A DNA stretch of 64,000 nt from Vibrio rhodolitus (lineage in GTDB: Bacteria > Pseudomonadota > Gammaproteobacteria > Enterobacterales > Vibrionaceae), in NCBI RefSeq assembly GCF_003350325.1, contig NZ_QLYZ01000001.1, positions 310,001 through 374,000 on the forward strand. The letters run 5' to 3'. Below are positions 54,879-64,000 of this stretch, in pieces (positions within the stretch are counted from its first letter, which is position 1; every line of letters starts with the position of its first letter). Position numbers and translations under genes: made by a program. The notes beneath the pieces are model-generated. The model made no database searches, was not told the DNA's origin, and was given only the letters and a program-made list of their open reading frames with translations.

Positions 54879-56873
54879 TTAACGTATCATATCAACCATG
54901 ATAGCAACTGATTCATCTAAATAGGCATCAGGTGCTTCATAATCTTTAGGTAAATCATCAAGCGATTTATAGCTCTTTTGACCCGCAATTTTTTGACGCT
55001 GATTGATACGGTCAAGGCGACGCTGATCTGCTTCATCACTAATACGTTTGCGCTCTTTCTCATTTAAAGAAAGAGAGTTATCTTCTTTCTCTAAGTTGTA
55101 GCGCGCGATATCTTCCGCAATAAAGTTGAACTCTAAATCACTCTTGATACGCGCTTGGTGCTGCTGATCAAGTCGCGCGATTAGCTCATCGTTACGCTGT
55201 AACTGTTTGTAATCTGCTTTCTCGATGCTATCCCAAGGCAAGGCATTGTCTTCTACACTTTCCCCTGTTTCAGCCGGATCAATTGGCGTTGGGTAAGCGA
55301 TGTCTGGCACAACACCTTTATTCTGCGTACTACCACCATCAATTCGATAGAATTTCTGAATCGTGTACTGTACATAACCCAGTTCTTTATCAAACAAATC
55401 GTAGATATGATTTAGCGAACGGTGCTGCTGAACCGTGCCTTTACCAAATGAGTTCTCGCCGACAATCACCGCACGACCGTAGTCTTGCATCGCCGCAGCA
55501 AAAATTTCAGACGCCGAAGCACTGTAACGGTTAACCAAAACCATCAATGGACCGTCGTAGCTGATTTGATCATCCGTGTCGGCGTTGACATTGATACGTC
55601 CATAACTGTCACGTACTTGAACAACTGGACCACTGGTAATAAACAAGCCCGACAGCGCAGTCGCTTCAGTTAATGCACCGCCACCATTGTTGCGTAAGTC
55701 AACAATGATTCCATCAACGTTTTTCTGCTTAAGTTCGGTGATCAGTTTGTCTGTATCTTTTGATAGACCGACGTAGAAACTTGGTACTTCTAATACACCA
55801 ATTTTCTTACCGTCTTGCTCAATGATTTCCGATTTTACTGCACGATCTTCAAGACGAACTTTGTCACGAACAATTGAGATGACTTCACTCTTAGCATCAT
55901 TACCTTCAGGTAATACTTCAAGCTTAACGGTCGTCCCTTTTGGACCTTTGATCAGTTGCACAACATCATCAAGGCGCCAACCGATGACATCCACCATCTC
56001 TTCGCCTTCTTGACCAACGCTGATGATGCGATCACCTTCGCCAAGTTTTTTGCTCTTCGCCGCTGGACCACCAGCCACTAAAGAACGAATAACGGTGTAA
56101 TCGTCCGTCATTTGTAAAACGGCACCAATACCTTCCAAAGAAAGGTTCATCTCCTGCTGGAACTGGTCGGCATTTCTTGGCGATAGGTAGCTAGTGTGAG
56201 GATCAACTTCACGCGAGAATGCATTCATATAAAGCTGGAAAGCATCTTCGTTGTTGGTCTGGCTTAAACGCTTCAACGCATTGTTATAACGTTTGCCGAG
56301 AATATCTTTAATCTCATCCCAGTTTTTACCGGTGAGTTTTAGGTTTAAAGCATCGTACTTAACTCGCTTACGCCAAAGCTCATCCAACTCGGCTTGAGTT
56401 TTCGGCCAATCAGCTTCGCTTCTATCAAGTTCAATACTTTCATCGACATCAAACGTCATCTCTTTATCGAGCAAAGATAAGGCGTAATCAAATCTTTCGT
56501 AACGACGCTTCATCGACTGATTGTAAATGTCGAATGCGATTTGGTTATCGCCTGACTTTAACTGATCATCAATCGAGTTTGCCCACTTCGAAAAATTATC
56601 GATGTCAGCTTGAGTAAAGATATTTTTATTGAAATCAAGCATTTCAAGATAACGGTCAAAAATCGCTTGCGAGAATTGGTCGTCTAAAGAGAAATGTTTG
56701 TAATGAGAACGGGTAAAGCGGGACGTTACTCGTTTACTGGCGGTTTTATGCTGAGCTTCTTGCTCAAGCGCCGGTAAATCAGTGAGTTCGATTTTTGCTT
56801 CAAGTGCTTGAACTGGAGTTGCCGCTAGCATAACGCTAGCAGCAATCAGCGAAAAGTTTAAACGGCATTTCAT
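54879..56873 (-). CDS. prc: Tail-specific (C-terminal processing) protease Prc
   Basis: A 664-residue periplasmic S41 peptidase with signal peptide (LNFSLIAASVMLAATPVQA). After a helical N-terminal domain comes a PDZ domain (LEGIGAVLQMTDDY to GEGDRIISVG), then the catalytic region with Ser in RYSASASEIFAAAM and Lys in NSFGKGTVQ. It trims proteins from their C-termini, including peptidoglycan enzymes in E. coli. Adjacent to proQ with a 17-base gap, as in E. coli. Confidence 0.96.
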   Translation of the reverse strand: MKCRLNFSLIAASVMLAATPVQALEAKIELTDLPALEQEAQHKTASKRVTSRFTRSHYKHFSLDDQFSQAIFDRYLEMLDFNKNIFTQADIDNFSKWANSIDDQLKSGDNQIAFDIYNQSMKRRYERFDYALSLLDKEMTFDVDESIELDRSEADWPKTQAELDELWRKRVKYDALNLKLTGKNWDEIKDILGKRYNNALKRLSQTNNEDAFQLYMNAFSREVDPHTSYLSPRNADQFQQEMNLSLEGIGAVLQMTDDYTVIRSLVAGGPAAKSKKLGEGDRIISVGQEGEEMVDVIGWRLDDVVQLIKGPKGTTVKLEVLPEGNDAKSEVISIVRDKVRLEDRAVKSEIIEQDGKKIGVLEVPSFYVGLSKDTDKLITELKQKNVDGIIVDLRNNGGGALTEATALSGLFITSGPVVQVRDSYGRINVNADTDDQISYDGPLMVLVNRYSASASEIFAAAMQDYGRAVIVGENSFGKGTVQQHRSLNHIYDLFDKELGYVQYTIQKFYRIDGGSTQNKGVVPDIAYPTPIDPAETGESVEDNALPWDSIEKADYKQLQRNDELIARLDQQHQARIKSDLEFNFIAEDIARYNLEKEDNSLSLNEKERKRISDEADQRRLDRINQRQKIAGQKSYKSLDDLPKDYEAPDAYLDESVAIMVDMIR

Positions 56874-56890
56874 GCGTAGGAGATTCTCCT

Positions 56891-57526
56891 TTATGCGCGT
56901 AAGTGCTCCGCTTTCACAACCATTTGCAGGCCGTTAGACAGTTGAACTCGCACATCTTCCTTATTGATTTCAACGATAGTTGCAGCCATGTTTCCTTTGC
57001 CCATGTTCACGTTTACGGCGTTACCAACTTTTACTTCGTCAGCAGTTAGTGGACGTGTTTCGACTGGCTTAGCTGCTTTCGGCGCAGATTTAGCTTGAGG
57101 ACGACGTGCTTGTTGTGGCTTTTTACCAGCTGGCTTAGCAGTTTTTGCTTTGCCTTCTTCACGAGTCTTCTTGCTTTGTTCTTTGCGACGAGCTTGCACT
57201 TTCGCTTTGCTTTCAGCTAGTGCTGTTTTAGCGTGTTCAACATGTTCTTCTTCTAGCACACCCGCTGGGTTGCCATCTAAATCTACACGTTCTGCACCAG
57301 GCTTAACACCGTGAAGGTAACGCCATGATGAAGTGTACTGTCTTAACGCTGCACGAAGCTGAGTTTTACTTACTTTTTGGTCGTCTGCTAGACGATCCGC
57401 AAGATCTTGAAAAATACCAATTTTAAGTGGCTTTGCTTCACCTTCTAAAGTAAAGCACTTAGGGAAACATTCAGCAATATATGCGATAACTTCTTTGCTG
57501 TTTTTTAACTTTTCAGTGTTTTCCAT
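56891..57526 (-). CDS. proQ: RNA chaperone ProQ
   Basis: A 211-residue protein: FinO/ProQ RNA-binding domain (about residues 5-120, with [22 protein letters not shown] and [16 protein letters not shown]), a Lys/Ala-rich linker, and a C-terminal Tudor-like domain ([25 protein letters not shown]). It stabilises and pairs small RNAs and mRNAs. Confidence 0.97.
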   Translation of the reverse strand: MENTEKLKNSKEVIAYIAECFPKCFTLEGEAKPLKIGIFQDLADRLADDQKVSKTQLRAALRQYTSSWRYLHGVKPGAERVDLDGNPAGVLEEEHVEHAKTALAESKAKVQARRKEQSKKTREEGKAKTAKPAGKKPQQARRPQAKSAPKAAKPVETRPLTADEVKVGNAVNVNMGKGNMAATIVEINKEDVRVQLSNGLQMVVKAEHLRA

Positions 57527-57624
57527 GGGGGTTCCTGGTTAAAGCGGACTATCCGCGAGCGTTAAGATAAATATTTCAGCCATTATAGTGACCTGTATAG
57601 GAAAAACCACACTCTAACGCGAAT

Positions 57625-58098
57625 TTATGCCTTGATAGCGTGTGAATTAAGCAGCTTTTCCACTTCTGCCATTAATTTAGTCAGCCCATTTTCGTCTTCT
57701 TGGCTAAATCGACCAATATTTGGGCTATCAATATCTAATACTCCGGCGATCTTACCATTGATAGTAAACGGAATCACAATTTCTGAGTTGCTTGCCGCAT
57801 CACAAGCAATATGCCCTTCAAACTCGTGAACATCATAAACGCGTTGAACTTGATTGGTCGCCGCTGCCGTGCCACACACCCCTTTACCTAACGGAATGCG
57901 CACGCAGGCTGGTTTACCTTGAAATGGACCTAATACCAATTGCTCTTGGTCGATTAAATAGAAACCAACCCAATTGATCTCTTCTAGTTCCATATTCAGC
58001 AAAGCACTGACGTTGGATAAGTTGGCGATCATATTTGGTTCTGACTCAATCAAAGCGACAGCTTGCTTAGTAAGTCTTTGATAAAATTCTGGGTTCAT
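57625..58098 (-). CDS. msrC: Free methionine-(R)-sulfoxide reductase
   Basis: A 157-residue GAF-domain enzyme from ATG 58098, with GGAAG upstream. It has the family Cys: two in GKPACVRIPLGKGVCGTAA and one in HIACDAASNSEIV. It reduces free oxidised methionine. Neighbour of proQ, as in many gamma-proteobacteria. Confidence 0.94.
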   Translation of the reverse strand: MNPEFYQRLTKQAVALIESEPNMIANLSNVSALLNMELEEINWVGFYLIDQEQLVLGPFQGKPACVRIPLGKGVCGTAAATNQVQRVYDVHEFEGHIACDAASNSEIVIPFTINGKIAGVLDIDSPNIGRFSQEDENGLTKLMAEVEKLLNSHAIKA

Positions 58099-58207
58099 AA
58101 TCACTTCCATTTAAATGACAAATCGTTATTTCGGTTAAAAGATGAGACTTATATGCTTAATCTACGTACAATTAGAAAAACTATAAATAGTAAGCATTAT
58201 CAGCAGC

Positions 58208-60004
58208 ATGACCGAAAACCATAACACTATTAGCCGTTCTTGGTTGATTTCACAAGTAAAAACACATAAATCCAAACTGATTGCTGCAAATGCTATCGCT
58301 ATTGTCGCAACGCTGGTTAGTGTCCCTATCCCGCTCCTACTGCCTTTAATGGTCGATGAAGTATTGCTCAATCAACCCGGCACTGGGCTTGAGCTAATGA
58401 ATGATGTTTTGCCTGTCTCACTCCATACGCCAACAGGTTACATCTTCTTCGCACTTCTGTTAGTTATCTTAATGCGCACGGTTGGGCAAATACTTAACAT
58501 TTTACAAAGCCGTCAGTTTACTCTGGTCTCCAAGACCATTACCTATCAAATGCGCAGCAAGATGATCGACAAGCTCGGTCGAATCAGCATTCGTCAATAT
58601 GAGACTCGCGGCAGCGGCGGCATCAACGCGCACTTAATTACTGACATTGAAACCATTGACCAGTTCATTGGCTCTACATTAAGTAAATTCATCATCAGTT
58701 TACTGACAGTGATTGGTACTGCTGGCGTGCTACTGTGGATCGATTGGCGACTTGGTCTTTTTATCCTACTTGTTAACCCAATCGTGATTTATTTCTCGCG
58801 TTTGTTAGGCAGTAAAGTAAAACACCTTAAAAAGCGTGAAAACCAATCCTTTGAACGCTTTCAAAACCGTCTGGTGGAAACGCTCGATGGCATTTATCAG
58901 CTACGCGCGGCTAACCGCGAACGCGAATTTCTCAATGAGCTGAAAATTAACGCTAACCAAGTTCGTCTTGATGCAGATAAGTACGCTTGGCAATCTGAAG
59001 CGGCTGGACGCGTGTCGTTTTTATTATTTTTACTTGGCTTTGAGCTGTTTCGCGCGGTCGCGATGTTAATGGTTCTCTTTAGTGATTTAACCATTGGTCA
59101 AATATTTGCGGTGTTTGGCTATCTATGGTTTATGTTATCTCCGGTACAAGAGCTGCTAGGGATTCAGTTTTCTTGGTATAGCGCCAAAGCCGCACTGACC
59201 CGTATCAACACCTTACTGGATCTTGAAGAAGAGTATCGCCCCGTTAGCAAAGTCAATCCTTTTAGCCAAGATCAAGAAGTCGATGTGCTGATTGAAGATG
59301 TGACTTTTTCTTATAATGAAGAAACGCGCGTTCTCAACCACCTCAACCTACATATTCCGGCAGGTAAAAAAGTCGCCTTAGTGGGGGCTAGTGGTGGTGG
59401 CAAGTCAACTTTGATTCAATTGCTCATCGGCGTCTATCGCCAAGACTCTGGCGTGATAAAGTTTAACCATCATACGACGGACGACATTAGTTTTGATGTA
59501 ATTCGTGATCAAATAGCCGTGGTTTTACAACAACCTATACTATTTAATGACAGCTTAAGGCATAATCTCACGCTTGGCAGCCATTACAGTGACGAACAAT
59601 TGTGGCAGGCACTTGAAATTGCTCAAATGCAGGACGTTATCGCGCAATTGGGACAAGGGCTTGAAACTCAAATTGGTCGTAATGGTATTCGTCTGTCCGG
59701 TGGGCAGAGGCAAAGATTAGCAATCGCTCGAATGGTGCTTAGTGACCCTAAGTTTGTCATTTTAGACGAGGCGACTTCCGCGCTCGATACTGCCACAGAA
59801 GCGGCACTGCACCGTGCCCTCACCCAATTTTTAAATGGGCGTACGACTTTGATCGTCGCGCATCGATTATCAGCAGTAAGACAAGCAGACCTCATCTACG
59901 TTTTAGAAGATGGTCAAGTGACCCAAACAGGGACACATGGAGAATTAGTTGAACAACAAGGCTTATATCAAACCCTATATGGGGCTGTTCAATCACACGG
60001 TTAA
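58208..60004 (+). CDS. ABC exporter, fused membrane and ATPase domains
   Basis: A 598-residue MsbA-like half-transporter. Six membrane helices occupy about residues 20-310; the ATPase domain has Walker A GASGGGKST, signature LSGGQRQRLAIAR, Walker B FVILDEATSALD and H-loop IVAHRLSAV. Substrate unknown. It is divergent from msrC and 30 bases upstream of letA, so it is likely co-expressed with letAB, which could point to a lipid or envelope substrate; that is inference. Confidence 0.88.
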   Translation: MTENHNTISRSWLISQVKTHKSKLIAANAIAIVATLVSVPIPLLLPLMVDEVLLNQPGTGLELMNDVLPVSLHTPTGYIFFALLLVILMRTVGQILNILQSRQFTLVSKTITYQMRSKMIDKLGRISIRQYETRGSGGINAHLITDIETIDQFIGSTLSKFIISLLTVIGTAGVLLWIDWRLGLFILLVNPIVIYFSRLLGSKVKHLKKRENQSFERFQNRLVETLDGIYQLRAANREREFLNELKINANQVRLDADKYAWQSEAAGRVSFLLFLLGFELFRAVAMLMVLFSDLTIGQIFAVFGYLWFMLSPVQELLGIQFSWYSAKAALTRINTLLDLEEEYRPVSKVNPFSQDQEVDVLIEDVTFSYNEETRVLNHLNLHIPAGKKVALVGASGGGKSTLIQLLIGVYRQDSGVIKFNHHTTDDISFDVIRDQIAVVLQQPILFNDSLRHNLTLGSHYSDEQLWQALEIAQMQDVIAQLGQGLETQIGRNGIRLSGGQRQRLAIARMVLSDPKFVILDEATSALDTATEAALHRALTQFLNGRTTLIVAHRLSAVRQADLIYVLEDGQVTQTGTHGELVEQQGLYQTLYGAVQSHG

Positions 60005-60034
60005 TCACTCTGCCTTCGTTACTGTGGAGGCATC

Positions 60035-61300
60035 GTGAGTTTGCAATCTCATCCATCGCAACTAACCAAAGTGCGTTTGTGCCAAGGCTGCGAATTACCT
60101 GTCGATGTCATTGATGTTAAGCAAGGACGTAGCGCCTATTGCCCGCGTTGCGGAACCCAACTTTATCAAGGTGGTACGCCTTCACTCTCAGGCAACTTAG
60201 CCATTGCGCTAACTTGCCTTTTGCTTTTCATTCCTTCGCACTTTTTCAATTTTCTAAGCATTCGCCTATTTGGGCAAATGATCCCTGCTACATTACCCTC
60301 AGGCATCATCACGCTATTTAATGAAGGCTTTATCTTCCTTGCTTTTCTTGTCGCCTTTTGTGCATCAATTGCGCCGCTTATGGTCTGCGCTTCGGTCGTC
60401 TCTGCGCATATTGCACTCAAACTCAATGCGTTCAAGTTACTCAAAAGCTCGCTTTGGGTTATTCAACACCTAAAGCACTGGGTAATGATCGATGTCTTTT
60501 TGATCAGCGTGGCAATCTCTTGCTTCAAGCTACAAGACTACTCTGATATTTTCGTCGGTGTGGGGCTATACGGTTTGATCCTGCTGCAGCTATTTACCGT
60601 TTTGCTGCTTAGCCGAGTCAGTACCCGTCGCTATTGGGAAGCCTATCAACACGAGACTGATTACACTTTTGAACATAAAGATGTTCACTGCACTCATTGC
60701 CACCTGTCACAACCCAATGGTCATCGCTGCGTTCGCTGCCAAAATCCGCTTGAACATCGCAAAGCCAACTCTATACAAAAAACATGGGCATATTTGCTCG
60801 CGGCTTCTATTGCGATATTCCCGGCAAACCTTATTCCAATCTCAATCTTGCTCACCAATGGCAAACGCTTAGAGGACACCATTTTTTCTGGTGTAGCAGC
60901 GCTGATTAAAAATGGCATGTCAGGCATCGCCGTAATTATTTTTGTTGCCAGTATTGTCGTGCCAGTAGCCAAAATACTGGGGCTGGCTTATATCCTGCTG
61001 GCGATCAAATTTAAACGCAGCGTGTTTCATAAACAACGAATGATGATCTATTTCGTCGTTAAGTGGATTGGAAAATGGTCAATGATGGATTTGTTTGTTA
61101 TTTCTATCATGATGGCCTTGGTTGACAGAGGTCAAATCCTTGATTTTACGCCGGGCTACGGTGCTGTTGCTTTTGGTGTTGTTGTGGTATTAACCATGTT
61201 GGCTGCAGAAAGCTTTGACCCGCGCTTTATCTGGGACAACTATCGTGAAGATAAGGGTCCTAAGAAAAAAATAAAACAACAAGAGTCTTTCAATGAGTAA
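60035..61300 (+). CDS. letA: LetA (YebS/PqiA family) membrane protein
   Basis: A 421-residue integral membrane protein starting at GTG 60035 with GGAGG five bases upstream. Two zinc-ribbon-like Cys sets (CQGCELP ... CPRCG and CTHCHLSQ ... CVRCQ) each precede a group of four membrane helices, the duplicated PqiA layout. It is the inner-membrane partner of LetB in lipid transport between the membranes. Last eight bases overlap letB. Confidence 0.93.
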   Translation: MSLQSHPSQLTKVRLCQGCELPVDVIDVKQGRSAYCPRCGTQLYQGGTPSLSGNLAIALTCLLLFIPSHFFNFLSIRLFGQMIPATLPSGIITLFNEGFIFLAFLVAFCASIAPLMVCASVVSAHIALKLNAFKLLKSSLWVIQHLKHWVMIDVFLISVAISCFKLQDYSDIFVGVGLYGLILLQLFTVLLLSRVSTRRYWEAYQHETDYTFEHKDVHCTHCHLSQPNGHRCVRCQNPLEHRKANSIQKTWAYLLAASIAIFPANLIPISILLTNGKRLEDTIFSGVAALIKNGMSGIAVIIFVASIVVPVAKILGLAYILLAIKFKRSVFHKQRMMIYFVVKWIGKWSMMDLFVISIMMALVDRGQILDFTPGYGAVAFGVVVVLTMLAAESFDPRFIWDNYREDKGPKKKIKQQESFNE

Positions 61301-63929
61301 TTCAACGTCGTCGCAAAACTCCTACTCTCCTGATGTGAGACGCAATCGTGGCATCTCGCCTTTATGGATTCTTCCTATCCTCACGATGCTACTCGCAGGT
61401 TGGTTAGTCTTTAAAGCAATCCATGATTCCGGTCAGCGAGTAGAAATTCAATTCTCAGATGCGCAAGGCTTGATAGCTGGACGCACCACCATTCGCTACC
61501 AAGGCTTAGAAGTCGGGATGGTTCGCGCGATTAATCTTTCTAAAGATCTAGAAAGTATTTATGTCAGTGCCGACATCTACCCTGAAGCGACGAAACTGCT
61601 CACAGACAAAACCCGCTTTTGGATGGTTAAACCGACCGCTTCATTGTCAGGCATCTCTGGTTTAGATGCGCTTGTTTCGGGCAACTATATCGCGATACAA
61701 CCGAGTAGTGAGCCAGGCGATCTAAAAACAAAATTTGTCGCATTGGAGCGTGCGCCGGCGGACCTGCTTGCCAATGAAGGACTCAACATTACGCTTAAAT
61801 CTCGTGATTTAGGCGGAATTTCAATTGGCTCCCAAATTCTTTATCGCAAAATTCCAATCGGCGAAGTGTATAACTACCAATTGGATAAAGAGAGTAAAAA
61901 CGTCATCATCCAAGCCTCGATTCAAGACGAATATCGCCACATCATTACCGATGAAAGCCGTTTTTGGAACGTAAGCGGTATTGGCGCTAATGTGGGTTTC
62001 TCAGGTGTCGATATTCGTCTGGAAAGTTTGACCGCCCTAATTGGTGGGTCTATTGCCGTGGATTCCCCAGATCGCGGACAGCCAGTAGTAGAAAACACTC
62101 AGTTTAAACTCTACCCAGATCTAAAAACTGCCGGACGCGGTATTCCGATTAAGATCATTCTTCCTGATAACAACAAAATCAGTCCCTCTGGTGCGCCAAT
62201 CATTTACCGAGGTCTTGAAGTTGGGCAAGTCACAGACTTACAGCTCAACCAAGAGCGTAATCAGATCATCGCATCTGCCGCCATCCAGCCAGCTTTTAGC
62301 GATATGCTCACTAATGGCAGTCGTTTTATTTTGGAAGAAGCGGAAGTGTCACTCTCTGGTGTTGAGAACCTGGCGAATTTAGTTAAAGGCAATTTTCTCA
62401 CTTTGGTGCCTGGCGAGGGCGATAAAGCTCGCCAATTTACCGCTATTCGCAAGAATGAGTTCAAAAAACAACAAGCACAATCTTTTGCGGTTGAGCTTGT
62501 CGCTGACAACTCTTTTGGTTTAGATGCCGGAGCTAAAGTGCTCTATCGTGGTGTCAGTGTTGGTGAAGTAACCAAAACAACCCTAAGCCAAGACAAGGTA
62601 AAATTCGACTTGTTGGTTGATCAAAAATACCGTGATTTGATTCGCTCCAACAACCGCTTCTTTGTTACTGGTAGTGCCAGTGCTGAACTAACAGAATCGG
62701 GATTAAACATCACCGTACCGCCGGCGAAACAACTTCTTACTGGTTCAATCAGTTTTGTTAGCGAGGGAGACAGCAAAGCTAGCGCGCAATACCAACTCTA
62801 TCAAAGTAAGTCTTTGGCTGAGTTAGCGAAATACAACCTGTCTGGTTCACAAAGAATTGTGCTAGCCGCAGATGAATTGCCGCCAATCTCTAAAGGTAGC
62901 CCACTACTTTACCGTAACCTCAAAGTTGGTAGCGTTGCCGATTATCAGCTCTCAAGCGGTCAAGTGTTGGTGACTATCAGTATTGAAAATCAATATAAGC
63001 ACTTGTTGAACGAACAAACGGTATTTTGGAATCGCTCTGGTGTTGAAGTTGATGCGACATTAGCTGGAATTAATGTTAAAGCTGCTCCACTGCAAACGCT
63101 GATCAAAGGCGGAATCGCGTTTGACTCCATGGTTGGAGTGGAAAACAAACAAGGTGATCATTGGAAGCTCTACAACAGTTTCAAACAGGCGAAAAAAGCC
63201 GGCTATGAAGTCACGTTACTTGCCAGTGGCAGCAGTAAAATCTCTGTTGGCACAGCAATCAAATACAACGGCATAAAAGTGGGTGAAATTAGCGCGGTCC
63301 TGCCAGACTTTGCCCGCGATGACGTTGAGCTAAAAGCGCGTATTTTACCTGATTATGCCCAGCATATCGCGCGAGAGGGCTCTTATTTCTGGCTACCACA
63401 AGCTGAAGTTGGTCTCTCTGGGGTTAAGAACTTAGAGAACCTACTCAGTCAATCGATCAGCGTGGAGGTGGGTTTTGGTGATGTGAAAGATGACTTCAAA
63501 CTGCATAGCCAACCATATCAGCCAAAAGCAACACATTTTACCTTACAAAGTGAAGTGCGCGGCTCAATCTCTAATGGCACTCCGGTTCTTTATCGTGAAA
63601 TGGAAGTGGGCAAAGTGATCAGCGTGCAGCTTGGTGAGTTTGCTGACAGAGTAGTGACTGAAATCGCGATCGATTCCGACTATGCCTACCTTGTGCGTCA
63701 AAACAGCGTATTTTGGAATAGCTCAGGCGTTGATGTTTCGATTGGTCTGACCGGTGCTGACATTAAAGCGGGAACCGTCGATAGCCTATTGCGTGGTGGG
63801 ATAACTTTCGCGACGCCTGAGGATTCGCAGTTGCTGCCAATCGCCAAAAACGGACAATCTTTCCTTCTGCACAAAGCGCCTGAAGAGAGTTGGAAGAAAT
63901 GGCGCACACCAATTCCTAAACCGGAATAA
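61293..63929 (+). CDS. letB: LetB (YebT), seven-MCE lipid transport protein
   Basis: An 878-residue protein (E. coli 877) with one N-terminal membrane anchor and seven MCE domains. Each opens with a recognisable block: GRTTIRYQGLEVG, GSQILYRKIPIG, GAPIIYRGLEVG, GAKVLYRGVSVG, GSPLLYRNLKVG, GTAIKYNGIKVG and GTPVLYREMEVG. Seven stacked rings make a hydrophobic tunnel that can span the periplasm for phospholipid traffic. Overlaps letA. Confidence 0.96.
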   Translation: MSNSTSSQNSYSPDVRRNRGISPLWILPILTMLLAGWLVFKAIHDSGQRVEIQFSDAQGLIAGRTTIRYQGLEVGMVRAINLSKDLESIYVSADIYPEATKLLTDKTRFWMVKPTASLSGISGLDALVSGNYIAIQPSSEPGDLKTKFVALERAPADLLANEGLNITLKSRDLGGISIGSQILYRKIPIGEVYNYQLDKESKNVIIQASIQDEYRHIITDESRFWNVSGIGANVGFSGVDIRLESLTALIGGSIAVDSPDRGQPVVENTQFKLYPDLKTAGRGIPIKIILPDNNKISPSGAPIIYRGLEVGQVTDLQLNQERNQIIASAAIQPAFSDMLTNGSRFILEEAEVSLSGVENLANLVKGNFLTLVPGEGDKARQFTAIRKNEFKKQQAQSFAVELVADNSFGLDAGAKVLYRGVSVGEVTKTTLSQDKVKFDLLVDQKYRDLIRSNNRFFVTGSASAELTESGLNITVPPAKQLLTGSISFVSEGDSKASAQYQLYQSKSLAELAKYNLSGSQRIVLAADELPPISKGSPLLYRNLKVGSVADYQLSSGQVLVTISIENQYKHLLNEQTVFWNRSGVEVDATLAGINVKAAPLQTLIKGGIAFDSMVGVENKQGDHWKLYNSFKQAKKAGYEVTLLASGSSKISVGTAIKYNGIKVGEISAVLPDFARDDVELKARILPDYAQHIAREGSYFWLPQAEVGLSGVKNLENLLSQSISVEVGFGDVKDDFKLHSQPYQPKATHFTLQSEVRGSISNGTPVLYREMEVGKVISVQLGEFADRVVTEIAIDSDYAYLVRQNSVFWNSSGVDVSIGLTGADIKAGTVDSLLRGGITFATPEDSQLLPIAKNGQSFLLHKAPEESWKKWRTPIPKPE

Positions 63930-63951
63930 AGACAATATATCCCCTATCCTA

Positions 63952-63981
63952 AAAACGCAGCTGACTCCGCTGCGTTTTTTT
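63952..63981 (+). terminator. Terminator after letB
   Basis: AAAACGCAGC-TGACTCC-GCTGCGTTTTTTTT, 22 bases past the letB stop. Confidence 0.93.
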
Positions 63982-64000
63982 CATCTTTAAAATCACACTC

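Overview
This window reads as part of a Vibrio chromosome, and more precisely as the replication-terminus region of chromosome I. The gene neighbourhoods are the conserved gamma-proteobacterial ones: matP-lonH-fabA-rmf, uup-rlmKL, zapC-pyrD, pepN, prc-proQ-msrC and letAB. They are mixed with Vibrio-typical features: paired potD genes, a DUF3305/DUF3306 formate dehydrogenase cluster, NAD-glutamate dehydrogenase, DUF3466, DUF2835 and DUF3634. The terminus assignment rests on a complete dif site (30330-30357), the matP gene, and three exact matches to the MatP site matS (25460, 39973, 42301). I cannot name the species.

Layout. 119-8885 (+) is a respiratory formate dehydrogenase cluster: DUF3305, DUF3306, a polyferredoxin, a TorD-family chaperone, a small Tat-target protein, the Cys-type catalytic subunit, the four-cluster Fe-S subunit, the cytochrome b subunit and a small membrane protein. 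9206-10426 (+) is amt, behind a sigma-54 promoter and an NtrC-like palindrome. 10496-11527 holds a small exported protein and the sirtuin cobB. 11582-16691 (-) is the polyamine importer potABCD plus a second potD, punctuated by terminators. 17113-19389 (+) has a membrane protein, bax and DUF2987. 19466-22448 (-) carries ttcA, uspE and fnr, with a perfect FNR box in the fnr leader. 22540-29538 (-) is the cbb3 oxidase operon ccoNOQP with ccoH, ccoI, ccoS and a SafE-like gene. Two of its genes, ccoQ (57 aa) and ccoS (53 aa), are very short.

30149-31576 is the largest gene-poor stretch. It holds dif, a decayed gene, and a second exact XerD arm 1,050 bp from the first. I read it as the scar of an element that used XerCD to integrate. 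From memory, this is the slot where V. cholerae carries CTX and TLC phages.

31577-43341 contains DUF3634, matP, lonH, fabA, rmf, DUF3466, uup, a glutaredoxin, rlmKL, zapC and pyrD. 43388-54744 contains NAD-GDH, DUF2835, a repeat-rich spacer, dadA and a monooxygenase-family gene flanked by two LexA-type boxes, pepN, and an unknown exported protein. 54879-63929 contains prc, proQ, msrC, an ABC exporter, letA and letB.

Common themes are anaerobic and microaerobic respiration (formate dehydrogenase, cbb3 oxidase, FNR), envelope maintenance (letAB, prc, bax, fabA) and terminus organisation (matP, matS, dif, zapC). No rRNA, tRNA, CRISPR array or intact insertion sequence was seen.
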